Shown piece by piece: positions 27,897 to 36,445 of a stretch of 64,000 nucleotides of DNA; the first letter of the stretch is position 1; every line of letters begins with the position of its first letter. The translations under genes and the position numbers were made by a program. The DNA is from Roseburia hominis A2-183 (GTDB taxonomy: Bacteria; Bacillota; Clostridia; Lachnospirales; Lachnospiraceae), in contig NC_015977.1 of NCBI RefSeq assembly GCF_000225345.1, positions 1,347,501 to 1,411,500 of the forward strand, read 5' to 3'. The notes below the pieces were generated by a model. That model was not told where the DNA came from and searched no databases. It worked only from the letters and a program-made list of their open reading frames with translations.

Positions 27897-29570
27897 ATGA
27901 AGAGTGATAATGTAAAAAAGGGGATGCAGCAGGCACCTCACAGAAGTTTGTTTAACGCGTTGGGATTTACCGAGGAGGAGATGAACAAGCCGATGGTCGG
28001 CATTGTGAGCTCCTACAACGAGATTGTTCCCGGTCATATGAATCTGGATAAGATTGTCAACGCGGTAAAGCTTGGCGTTGCGGAGGCAGGCGGCGTGCCG
28101 GTGGTATTCCCGGCGATCGCGGTCTGCGACGGAATTGCGATGGGACACATCGGCATGAAGTATTCGCTGGTAACGCGTGATCTGATTGCCGATTCCACGG
28201 AATGTATGGCGCTTGCACATCAGTTTGACGCGCTTGTCATGGTTCCGAACTGCGATAAGAATGTCCCGGGACTTTTGATGGCGGCAGCGCGCATCAATGT
28301 ACCCACAGTGTTCGCGTCAGGCGGACCGATGCTTGCCGGACATGTACAGGGCAAAAAGCGCAGTCTCTCTTCCATGTTTGAGGCGGTAGGTTCCTATGCG
28401 GCCGGCACGATGACGGAGGAGGAAGTCAAGGAATACGAGGAGAAGGTTTGTCCGACCTGCGGCTCCTGTTCCGGAATGTACACGGCGAACTCCATGAACT
28501 GTCTCACCGAGGCGCTGGGAATGGGACTTCGCGGAAACGGCACGATCCCGGCAGTCTATTCGGAGCGCATCAAGCTCGCCAAGCATGCGGGTATGGCGGT
28601 GATGGAAATGTACCGCAAAAATATCCGCCCGCGTGATATTATGACGAAGGAAGCCATCTTAAATGCGCTGACCGTGGATATGGCGCTCGGCTGTTCGACG
28701 AACAGCATGCTCCATCTTCCGGCAATCGCCCATGAGGTGGGATTTGATTTTGATATTGCATTTGCCAATCCGATCAGCGAGAAGACACCGAACCTGTGCC
28801 ACCTGGCACCGGCAGGACCGACTTATATGGAAGATCTCAACGAGGCGGGCGGCGTCTATGCGGTAATGAAAGAACTGGCGGACATCGGACTGCTGCACAC
28901 GGAGTGCATGACCGTGACCGGAAAGACCGTCGGGGAGAATATTGCGGATGCAGTGAATAAGAATCCGGAAGTGATCCGTCCGGTGGATCACCCGTACAGC
29001 AAGACCGGCGGACTTGCCGTATTAAAAGGCAATCTTGCGCCGGATGGTAGCGTGGTCAAGCGCTCGGCGGTCTGCGATGAGATGATGGTGCACGAGGGAC
29101 CGGCGAGAGTCTTCGACTGTGAGGAGGATGCGATCGCAGCGATCAAGGGCGGTAAGATTGTTGCCGGCGATGTCGTTGTAATCCGCTATGAAGGACCGAA
29201 GGGCGGACCGGGAATGCGCGAGATGTTAAACCCGACTTCCGCGATCGCGGGAATGGGTCTTGGATCTTCGGTGGCGCTGATTACAGACGGACGTTTTTCC
29301 GGTGCAAGCCGCGGCGCGTCGATCGGCCATGTATCGCCGGAAGCAGCGGTCGGGGGACCGATTGCACTGGTGGAAGAGGGAGATCTTATCAGGATCAATA
29401 TTCCGGAGTTAAAGCTGGAACTCGCCGTACCGGACGAGGAACTTTCCGCCAGAAAGGCGAAATGGCAGCCGAGAGAGCCGAAGGTGACGACCGGATACTT
29501 AAAGCGGTACGCATCGCTCGTGACCTCGGGCAACCGCGGAGCAATACTGGCGCTCCCGGAAGAACAGTAG
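27897..29570 (+). CDS. ilvD: dihydroxy-acid dehydratase
   Basis: 557 aa, full length. NCDKNVPG and [18 protein letters not shown] supply the Fe-S cluster cysteines, and [20 protein letters not shown] is the C-terminal signature. It converts dihydroxy-isovalerate and dihydroxy-methylvalerate to the keto acids of valine and isoleucine. It begins 25 nt after leuB and is followed 23 nt later by ilvB, so the three are one operon. Confidence 0.97.
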   Translation: MKSDNVKKGMQQAPHRSLFNALGFTEEEMNKPMVGIVSSYNEIVPGHMNLDKIVNAVKLGVAEAGGVPVVFPAIAVCDGIAMGHIGMKYSLVTRDLIADSTECMALAHQFDALVMVPNCDKNVPGLLMAAARINVPTVFASGGPMLAGHVQGKKRSLSSMFEAVGSYAAGTMTEEEVKEYEEKVCPTCGSCSGMYTANSMNCLTEALGMGLRGNGTIPAVYSERIKLAKHAGMAVMEMYRKNIRPRDIMTKEAILNALTVDMALGCSTNSMLHLPAIAHEVGFDFDIAFANPISEKTPNLCHLAPAGPTYMEDLNEAGGVYAVMKELADIGLLHTECMTVTGKTVGENIADAVNKNPEVIRPVDHPYSKTGGLAVLKGNLAPDGSVVKRSAVCDEMMVHEGPARVFDCEEDAIAAIKGGKIVAGDVVVIRYEGPKGGPGMREMLNPTSAIAGMGLGSSVALITDGRFSGASRGASIGHVSPEAAVGGPIALVEEGDLIRINIPELKLELAVPDEELSARKAKWQPREPKVTTGYLKRYASLVTSGNRGAILALPEEQ

Positions 29571-29593
29571 GATAGAAAAGGAAGGTATACGAC

Positions 29594-31276
29594 ATGGAGC
29601 TGACAGGAGCACAGATTGTCATCGAATGTCTGAAAGAACAGGGTGTGGACACCGTATTCGGATATCCGGGTGGAGCCATACTGAATGTATACGATGAATT
29701 ATATAAGCATCAGGAGATTCGGCATATTTTAACCTCGCATGAGCAGGGAGCTTCCCACGCGGCGGACGGTTATGCGAGAAGCACCGGAAAAGTAGGTGTC
29801 TGTTTCGCAACGTCCGGACCGGGAGCGACGAATCTTGTGACGGGAATTGCCACGGCATACATGGATTCCGTGCCGATTGTAGCGATCACATGCAACGTCA
29901 ATGTGCCGCTTCTCGGCAAAGACAGTTTTCAGGAGATCGATATTGCAGGCATCACGACGCCGATCACAAAGCACAATTTTATCGTAAAGGATGTCACAAA
30001 GCTTGCGGACACGATCCGCAGAGCATTCCGGATCGCACAGAAGGGGCGTCCGGGCCCGGTGCTCGTCGATATCCCGAAGGATATTACGGCGGCAAAGACG
30101 GAGTATGAATTCTGCAAGGCAGAGCCGATCGCGCGTGTGACGGACACGATACGAGAAGAGGATCTTGCGAAGGCGCTTGCGATGATAAAAGCGGCGGAAA
30201 AACCGTACATATTTGTGGGCGGTGGTGCTGTGATCTCTGGGGCGAGCGCGGAATTAAAAGAATTTGTACATAAAGTGGACGCACCGGTGTGCGATTCCCT
30301 GATGGGAAAGGGAGCCTTTGACGGGACGAACGATCTCTACACGGGGATGCTCGGCATGCACGGAACCAAGACGTCCAACCTCGGCGTGAGCGAGTGCGAT
30401 CTGCTGATCGCCGTCGGCGTGCGCTTTTCCGACCGTGTGCTTGGCAATGCCAAGAAGTTTGCAAAGCAGGCGAAGATCTTACAGTTTGATGTGGATGCAG
30501 CGGAGATCAATAAAAATATCCGTGTCGATGCGGCTGTGATCGGAGACCTGAAAGAAATTTTAAAGCGGATCAACGCGGAACTGCCGCAGCTGGGGCATGA
30601 AGCGTGGATAGCGCATATTCTGGACTATAAAGTAAAATATCCGCTCACATACCAGGAGCCGGGACTGACCGGACCTTATCTGGTGGAGGAGATCTACCGC
30701 CAGACAGACGGCGACGCCATCATTGTGACAGAAGTAGGACAGCACCAGATGTGGGCTGCACAGTATTATAAATATAAAAATCCGCGCACGTTTTTATCAT
30801 CTGGCGGACTTGGCACCATGGGATACGGACTGGGCGCTGCGATCGGTGCACAGGTTGCAAATCCGGGAAAACAGGTGATCAATATCGCGGGGGACGGATG
30901 TTTCCGCATGAATATGAACGAGATTGCTACCGCAGTCCGGCAGAAGCTGCCGTTGATCGAAGTGATTGTGAACAATCATGTGCTCGGCATGGTGCGGCAG
31001 TGGCAGGATCTGTTTTACGAAAAACGCTATTCAGCGACGGTTTTAGATGACGGCGTCGACTATGTGAAGCTTGCGGAGGCGATGGGGGCGACAGGGTACC
31101 GCGCCACAACCCGCGAGACATTTAATGAGGCGTTAAAAGCAGCGCTTGCTGCAAAGACGCCGGTAGTGATCGATTGTGTGATCGGCTGCGATGACAAGGT
31201 ATGGCCGATGGTTGCTCCGGGTGCGGACATCAGTACGGCATTTACCGGGGAGGATTTAGCCGCAGCGCAGTCATAA
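29594..31276 (+). CDS. ilvB: acetolactate synthase, large (catalytic) subunit
   Basis: 560 aa. The order is a thiamine-diphosphate pyrimidine domain (FGYPGGAILNVYDEL, the catalytic Glu in TSHEQGASHAADGYAR), a central FAD-type domain, and a diphosphate-binding domain with GDGCFRMNMNEIATA and the NNHVLGMVRQWQ region. It joins two pyruvates, or pyruvate and 2-oxobutyrate. AAGGAAGG precedes the ATG. No small regulatory subunit gene (ilvN/ilvH) follows; the next gene is serC after 86 nt. Confidence 0.96.
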   Translation: MELTGAQIVIECLKEQGVDTVFGYPGGAILNVYDELYKHQEIRHILTSHEQGASHAADGYARSTGKVGVCFATSGPGATNLVTGIATAYMDSVPIVAITCNVNVPLLGKDSFQEIDIAGITTPITKHNFIVKDVTKLADTIRRAFRIAQKGRPGPVLVDIPKDITAAKTEYEFCKAEPIARVTDTIREEDLAKALAMIKAAEKPYIFVGGGAVISGASAELKEFVHKVDAPVCDSLMGKGAFDGTNDLYTGMLGMHGTKTSNLGVSECDLLIAVGVRFSDRVLGNAKKFAKQAKILQFDVDAAEINKNIRVDAAVIGDLKEILKRINAELPQLGHEAWIAHILDYKVKYPLTYQEPGLTGPYLVEEIYRQTDGDAIIVTEVGQHQMWAAQYYKYKNPRTFLSSGGLGTMGYGLGAAIGAQVANPGKQVINIAGDGCFRMNMNEIATAVRQKLPLIEVIVNNHVLGMVRQWQDLFYEKRYSATVLDDGVDYVKLAEAMGATGYRATTRETFNEALKAALAAKTPVVIDCVIGCDDKVWPMVAPGADISTAFTGEDLAAAQS

Positions 31277-31362
31277 CATGCGTATATGTTTTGTTACAGG
31301 GGGCATGGAGGCGGCAGCGTAGGGAACTGCCGTAATAAAAGAGAAAGGAAAGGAATTAGAAA

Positions 31363-32451
31363 ATGAGCAGAGTGTACAATTTTTCAGCAGGTCCGGCAGT
31401 GCTGCCGGAAGAGGTCTTAAAAGAAGCAGCAGATGAGATGCTGGATTACAGAGGAAGCGGAATGTCTGTGATGGAGATGAGCCACCGCTCCAAGGTGTAT
31501 GACAACATCATCAAAGAGGCAGAGCAGGATCTGAGAGATCTGATGAACATTCCGGACAATTACAAAGTCCTGTTTTTACAGGGTGGGGCATCCCAGCAGT
31601 TCGCCATGATCCCGATGAACCTGATGAAGAACCGCAAGGCAGGCTATATCGTCACAGGCCAGTGGGCGAAGAAAGCTTATCAGGAAGCACAGATTTACGG
31701 CGAGGCAGTAAAGCTTGCATCCTCCGAGGATAAGACGTTTTCTTATATTCCGGATTGTTCTGACCTGGATATCCCGGAAGATCTGGATTATGTGTACATC
31801 TGCGAGAATAATACGATCTACGGAACAAAATACAAGAAGCTTCCGAATACCAAGGGACACACGCTGGTAGCGGACGTATCCTCCTGCTTTTTGTCCGAGC
31901 CGGTGGATGTGACAAAATACGGTGTGATCTACGGCGGCGTGCAGAAGAACGTAGGACCGGCGGGGGTTGTCATTGTCATCATCCGCGAGGATCTGATCAC
32001 GGAAGATACCCTTCCGGGAACACCAACCATGTTAAAATACAAGACACACGCCGATGCGGATTCTTTATACAACACACCGCCGTGCTACGGCATCTATATC
32101 TGCGGCAAGGTATTCAAGTGGTTAAAGAAGATGGGCGGTCTTTCCGTGATGAAGGAGCGCAATGAGGAAAAGGCGAAGATCCTTTATGATTTTCTGGATC
32201 AGAGCAAACTGTTCCACGGAACCGTTGTTCCGGAGGACCGCTCCCTCATGAATGTGCCGTTTGTGACCGGCAACGAAGAGCTGGATGCGAAGTTTGTAAA
32301 AGAAGCGACAGCCGCAGGCTTTGTGAATTTAAAAGGCCACCGCACCGTGGGCGGTATGCGCGCTTCCATCTACAATGCAATGCCGAAAGAGGGCGTGGAG
32401 AAGCTGGTTGCGTTTATGAAAAAGTTCGAGGAGGAGAATGCAAATGCATAA
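31363..32451 (+). CDS. serC: phosphoserine aminotransferase
   Basis: 362 aa. It opens with RVYNFSAGPAVLPEEVL, has GGASQQFAMIP and the PLP lysine in YGGVQKNVGPAG, and ends with GHRTVGGMRASIYNAMP. It makes 3-phosphoserine from 3-phosphohydroxypyruvate. AAAGGAAAGG precedes the ATG. The stop overlaps the start of the serA-like gene, so translation is probably coupled. Confidence 0.97.
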   Translation: MSRVYNFSAGPAVLPEEVLKEAADEMLDYRGSGMSVMEMSHRSKVYDNIIKEAEQDLRDLMNIPDNYKVLFLQGGASQQFAMIPMNLMKNRKAGYIVTGQWAKKAYQEAQIYGEAVKLASSEDKTFSYIPDCSDLDIPEDLDYVYICENNTIYGTKYKKLPNTKGHTLVADVSSCFLSEPVDVTKYGVIYGGVQKNVGPAGVVIVIIREDLITEDTLPGTPTMLKYKTHADADSLYNTPPCYGIYICGKVFKWLKKMGGLSVMKERNEEKAKILYDFLDQSKLFHGTVVPEDRSLMNVPFVTGNEELDAKFVKEATAAGFVNLKGHRTVGGMRASIYNAMPKEGVEKLVAFMKKFEEENANA

Positions 32452-33607
32452 GTATCATTGCTTAAATCCGATCGCAGCGGTCGGTCTGGATCTGTTTTCG
32501 GATGATTATCAGAAGGTGGAAGACATAAAGGATGCGGAGGCAGTGCTTGTGAGAAGCGCCGCAATGCATGACCTGGAACTCCCGGAGGGACTTGCGGCAG
32601 TGGCGAGAGCCGGTGCCGGCGTGAACAACATTCCTCTGGATAAATGCGCGGAGAAGGGAATTGTCGTATTCAACACCCCGGGCGCCAATGCAAACGGTGT
32701 CAAGGAGCTGGTGTTTGCGGGAATGCTCTACGCGTCCCGTGATATCGTGGGCGGCATCGACTGGTGTCTGGCGAATCAGAACGACGAGAATATCGCCAAA
32801 ACTGCTGAAAAGCAGAAGAAAAATTTTGCAGGAACCGAGATTTCCGGCAAGAAGTTAGGTGTTATCGGACTTGGTGCAATCGGTGTTCTGGTTGCCAATG
32901 CGGCGACCCACATGGGAATGGAAGTGTACGGCTACGATCCGTATATTTCCGTCAGTGCAGCGTGGAGCCTTTCCCGGAGCGTGAAGCACATCAGCAACGT
33001 GGAGGACATTTACCGCGAGTGCGACTATATCACGATTCATGTGCCGCTTTTGGATTCCACCAGAAAGATGATTGGCGCGGATGCGATTGCAATGATGAAG
33101 CCGACGGCGATCGTGCTCAACTTTGCGAGAGATCTTCTCGTGGATGAGGAGGCGATGGTGGACGCACTTGCAGCGGGCAAGATCAAAAAATATGTCTCCG
33201 ATTTCCCGAACACCACGACAGTCGGCGCAAAGGGCTGCATCGTGACACCACATCTGGGTGCATCCACGGCAGAGTCTGAGGACAACTGTGCGCTCATGGC
33301 AGTGCGCGAGATCCGCGATTACCTTGAGAACGGCAATATCGTACATTCCGTCAATTTCCCGGACTGCAGCATGGGCGCTTGCATGACGGCAGGAAGAATC
33401 GGTATTCTGCACAAGAACGAGAGTGGTATGTTAAGCCATTTTACGACAATTCTCGGCAATGCCGGAATCAATATCGATGGCATGGCGAACAAGTCCAGGG
33501 GCGACTATGCATATGCGCTGATCGATGTGGATACGAACGTGCCGGAGGATGTGCTCGCAAAGCTGGAGCAGACGGATGGAGTACTAAAAGTACGGAAAGT
33601 AAAATAA
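32444..33607 (+). CDS. serA: D-3-phosphoglycerate dehydrogenase, short form with ACT-like tail
   Basis: 387 aa from the ATG at 32444; GGAGG lies 9 nt upstream, and an ATG at 32438 would be too close. GLGAIGVLVANAA is the NAD-binding glycine motif; NFARDLLVDE and PHLGASTAESEDN with the catalytic His follow. A C-terminal ACT-type domain (about 315-387, HFTTILGNAGINIDGMANK) may sense serine. It overlaps serC by 8 nt. Together they cover the first two steps of phosphorylated serine synthesis; no serB is visible. Confidence 0.93.
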   Translation: MHKYHCLNPIAAVGLDLFSDDYQKVEDIKDAEAVLVRSAAMHDLELPEGLAAVARAGAGVNNIPLDKCAEKGIVVFNTPGANANGVKELVFAGMLYASRDIVGGIDWCLANQNDENIAKTAEKQKKNFAGTEISGKKLGVIGLGAIGVLVANAATHMGMEVYGYDPYISVSAAWSLSRSVKHISNVEDIYRECDYITIHVPLLDSTRKMIGADAIAMMKPTAIVLNFARDLLVDEEAMVDALAAGKIKKYVSDFPNTTTVGAKGCIVTPHLGASTAESEDNCALMAVREIRDYLENGNIVHSVNFPDCSMGACMTAGRIGILHKNESGMLSHFTTILGNAGINIDGMANKSRGDYAYALIDVDTNVPEDVLAKLEQTDGVLKVRKVK

Positions 33608-33622
33608 CGAGGTGTGAGAACA

Positions 33623-34864
33623 ATGGCAGAAATCAGACCATTTGTAAGCATCAGACCACAGAGAGGGAAGGCAGCAGAGATTGCTGCCCTCCCTTATGAT
33701 GTTTATAACAGAGAGGAAGCTACGAAGGAAGTGGAGCGGCATCCGCAGTCTTTCCTTAGCATCGACCGCGCGGAGACACAGTTCCCGCTGTCAGTGGATA
33801 TGTATGATGACAAGGTGTATGAGCGTGCACATGACACGCTCTGGCAATGGGTGGAGGACGGCACGTTTCTGACGGAGGATAAAAAGTGTTATTACCTCTA
33901 CGAACTCACCATGAACGGAAGAGTGCAGACGGGAGTGGCAGCCTGCGCGTCCATCGATGATTATGAGAACGGCATCATCAAAAAGCACGAGAATACCCGC
34001 GCGGAGAAGGAGGTCGACCGCATCCGCCATGTGGATGTCTGTAACGCACAGACCGGACCGATCTTTCTGGCGTACCGCGCGAATGACGGGATCCGGCGTA
34101 TCGTGGAAAAGACGAAGCAGGGAGAGCCGGAATATGATTTCACATCGGAGGACGGCGTGAGACACCGGGTGTTTGTCATCCGCGAGGATGCGGATATTGC
34201 CGCAATTCACGAAGCGTTTGCGGGCGTTGACAGCATCTACATTGCAGACGGACACCACCGGGCAGCGTCCGCGGTAAAAGTAGGGCAGAAGCGCCGGAAG
34301 GAACATCCGGGTTATACCGGGGAGGAGGAGTTTAACTATTTTCTCTCGGTATTGTTTCCGGATGATGAACTCATGATTATGGATTACAACCGTGTGATCC
34401 GCGATCTGAACGGGTATTCTTTTAAGGGATTGTACCGTGAAGTTGAGAAGCGGTTTGACGTTGAGGAGATTACCGGGGCAGAGGATACCAGACCTAAGGA
34501 GCGGGGAACCTTTTGCATGTATATGGAAGGACACTGGTTTTCCTGCCATATCCGGCAGGAGGACCGCACGCCGGAAGATCCGGTTGCAGATCTGGATGTT
34601 TCCATACTGCAGAATAAGCTTCTTGAACCGGTGCTCGGCATCAGAGATCCGAAGACGGACGGACGCATTGATTTCGTCGGTGGAATCCGGGGCATGGACG
34701 AACTGGTGCGGCGCTGTGAGCAGGACTGCGCGGTGGCGTTTGCAATGTATCCGACGTCCATTGCGGAGCTGTTCGCAGTGGCGGATGCGGGACTTTTGAT
34801 GCCGCCGAAATCGACCTGGTTCGAGCCGAAGCTAAGGAGCGGTCTGTTTATTCATGAAATTTAA
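33623..34864 (+). CDS. DUF1015 family protein linked to serine synthesis
   Basis: 413 aa from the ATG at 33623 with GAGGTG upstream. N-terminal IRPFVSIRPQRGKAAEIAAL and LPYDVYNREEA are typical of DUF1015. The motif IADGHHRAASAV (near residue 210) resembles the DGHxR loops of ParB/sulfiredoxin-fold phosphotransferases such as the archaeal serine kinase SerK. It starts 15 nt after serA and must be in the same operon. With serC and serA present and no phosphoserine phosphatase gene here, a role in the last step of serine synthesis or in phosphoserine handling is plausible, but this is inference from context and motif. Confidence 0.85.
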   Translation: MAEIRPFVSIRPQRGKAAEIAALPYDVYNREEATKEVERHPQSFLSIDRAETQFPLSVDMYDDKVYERAHDTLWQWVEDGTFLTEDKKCYYLYELTMNGRVQTGVAACASIDDYENGIIKKHENTRAEKEVDRIRHVDVCNAQTGPIFLAYRANDGIRRIVEKTKQGEPEYDFTSEDGVRHRVFVIREDADIAAIHEAFAGVDSIYIADGHHRAASAVKVGQKRRKEHPGYTGEEEFNYFLSVLFPDDELMIMDYNRVIRDLNGYSFKGLYREVEKRFDVEEITGAEDTRPKERGTFCMYMEGHWFSCHIRQEDRTPEDPVADLDVSILQNKLLEPVLGIRDPKTDGRIDFVGGIRGMDELVRRCEQDCAVAFAMYPTSIAELFAVADAGLLMPPKSTWFEPKLRSGLFIHEI

Positions 34865-34882
34865 GAAGGATTATAAAGTTGG

Positions 34883-35848
34883 ATGGAGGACGAGAGAGTG
34901 AACGGGATAGCGGCACTTTTGGAACAGGGAAGGTATCTGGCGGCACAGACAGATGCATTCCCGTCGACCACGGAGACCGTGGAGGCATTGAACCATGCAC
35001 AGGAGGGAATTGAGGAGGTAGCAAAGAATCCGGGGATTATCCGTACATGGCTGGAAGGGCTGGTGCCGGATCTGTTAAACTTCGCATTCCAGATTCTGAT
35101 CGCACTGCTTGTGTATGTGATCGGAGGCAGGATCATCAAGTGGATCACAAAGCTGGTGCGGCGCTCGATGGACCGGGCGGGAACCGATGAGGGCGTCAAG
35201 CAGTTCATGATACCGGTGATCAAGTATTCGCTGTATGTAGTGCTGATTTTTATCATTATGGGATTGTTTGGAATTGCGACGACATCAGCGGTGGCGGTGC
35301 TTGGATCGGCGGGTGTGGCGGTCGGTCTGGCGTTGCAGGGAAGCCTGTCGAATTTTGCGGGCGGCGTGCTGATTTTGCTGTTAAAGCCGTTCAAGGTCGG
35401 GGATTACATCATTGAACATTCCCACAATAATGAGGGGACGGTCACGGAGATTTCCATTTTTTATACCAAACTTCTTACCGTGGACAACAAGCTGATTGTG
35501 ATACCGAACGGTACACTTTCCAACAGCAGTCTTACCAACGTGACCAACAAGGACAGACGTCGTGTGGATCTCGTGGTGGGCATCGCCTATGAAGCGGATA
35601 TCCGCACTGCCAAAGATGTGATCTATGCGGTGGCGGAGAAGGAGGAAGCCAGAATCCCGGAGGAGAAGCCTGTGGTATATGTGGACAACCTGGCGGCATC
35701 TTCGGTGGACATCGGACTCAGGGTCTGGGTTAAGACCGAGGATTACTGGCCGGCGCGCTGGCGCATGACGGAAAATATCAAGTATGCGCTGGATGCGAAG
35801 GGAATTTCTATCCCATACCAGCAGATTGATGTGCAAATTAAACAATAA
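34883..35848 (+). CDS. small-conductance mechanosensitive channel (MscS family)
   Basis: 321 aa; alternatively a GTG at 34898 with GGAGGA 7 nt upstream gives 316 aa and may be the real start. About three membrane helices (near 55-80, 105-128, 130-165) are followed by the pore-lining TM3 and the beta domain: GVAVGLALQGSLSNFAGGVL, then LLKPFKVGDYI and PNGTLSNSSLTN. The cytosolic cage follows. It opens under membrane tension to release solutes. It directly follows DUF1015 (18 nt) and may be co-transcribed with it. Confidence 0.93.
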   Translation: MEDERVNGIAALLEQGRYLAAQTDAFPSTTETVEALNHAQEGIEEVAKNPGIIRTWLEGLVPDLLNFAFQILIALLVYVIGGRIIKWITKLVRRSMDRAGTDEGVKQFMIPVIKYSLYVVLIFIIMGLFGIATTSAVAVLGSAGVAVGLALQGSLSNFAGGVLILLLKPFKVGDYIIEHSHNNEGTVTEISIFYTKLLTVDNKLIVIPNGTLSNSSLTNVTNKDRRRVDLVVGIAYEADIRTAKDVIYAVAEKEEARIPEEKPVVYVDNLAASSVDIGLRVWVKTEDYWPARWRMTENIKYALDAKGISIPYQQIDVQIKQ

Positions 35849-35861
35849 CGATAGAAAAAGA

Positions 35862-35890
35862 TTGACAAAAAAAGTAAAATGTGCTAATTT
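35862..35890 (+). promoter_or_regulatory. cold-shock gene promoter
   Basis: TTGACA (35862-35867), 17 nt, TAATTT (35885-35890). The leader is about 65 nt, long for such a small gene, as is usual for cold-shock mRNAs. Confidence 0.75.
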
Positions 35891-35961
35891 CAATTTGTTG
35901 TTTTATACAGACAGGAATAGTCTGTAATGTCAGAACTGTATTGAGGAGGGTTTTTAGAATT

Positions 35962-36165
35962 ATGCAGCAGGGTACTGTAAAGTGGTTTAATGCCAAGAAG
36001 GGCTATGGCTTCATTTCAGATGCAGAGGGCAACGATGTATTCGTACATTTTTCCGCACTGAATATGGATGGATTCAAGGAGTTAAAGGACGGCGAGAAGG
36101 TCGAGTTCGAGGTGACTGAGGGTGCAAAGGGACCGCAGGCAGCGAATGTGACACGCATCGCATAG
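35962..36165 (+). CDS. cold-shock protein (CspA family)
   Basis: 67 aa from the ATG at 35962 with GAGGAGGG upstream; open sequence before that is leader. It shows [15 protein letters not shown] (RNP1) and DVFVHFSAL (RNP2), the RNA-binding signature of the single OB-fold cold-shock domain. It acts as an RNA chaperone. Monocistronic, with its own promoter and terminator. Confidence 0.97.
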   Translation: MQQGTVKWFNAKKGYGFISDAEGNDVFVHFSALNMDGFKELKDGEKVEFEVTEGAKGPQAANVTRIA

Positions 36166-36206
36166 GGAGTTCTTATCAGTAGAATATATCTGTGAAGACA
36201 TGGGAG

Positions 36207-36237
36207 GAGGCTGCCGCATTCAGGCAGCCTCTTTTTT
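36207..36237 (+). terminator. cold-shock gene terminator
   Basis: Perfect 9-bp stem GAGGCTGCC / GGCAGCCTC (36207-36215 / 36223-36231) followed by TTTTTT. Confidence 0.92.
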
Positions 36238-36239
36238 GC

Positions 36240-36314
36240 GTTTGGACAATCTGGCAGGTGCCCAGCAAATCAGGGACAATTTCAGAAACTTTCATGTGGT
36301 ACTTTGCCGGCACC
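36240..36314 (+). repeat. possible relict of the foldback element family
   Basis: GTTTGGACAATC followed by GGTGC, a GACAAT block, CTTTC and GGCACC occur in the same order as in the left arm of the foldback element (14892-14967). Identity is exact over the first 12 nt and patchy afterwards. No terminal repeats remain. Confidence 0.35.
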
Positions 36315-36356
36315 GTTCGCAGAGTGTTCCAGACAAAATCTATAGATAGTTTACTC

Positions 36357-36385
36357 TTTTGCAGAATGGGAAAAGCTGTTATAAT
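36357..36385 (+). promoter_or_regulatory. promoter of the M16C peptidase gene
   Basis: TTTTGC (36357-36362), 17 nt, TATAAT (36380-36385). It excludes starts upstream of about 36392. Confidence 0.6.
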
Positions 36386-36445
36386 AGAACACAGTGTAAA
36401 TACCGGACATACAGGATGACCGGGCAGGAAAGGAATTATGGATTT

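Noticed and set aside
36192..36419. 75-codon plus-strand frame between the cold-shock and M16C genes
   Set aside because: It spans the cold-shock terminator, the repeat relict and the M16C promoter, so it is not a gene.
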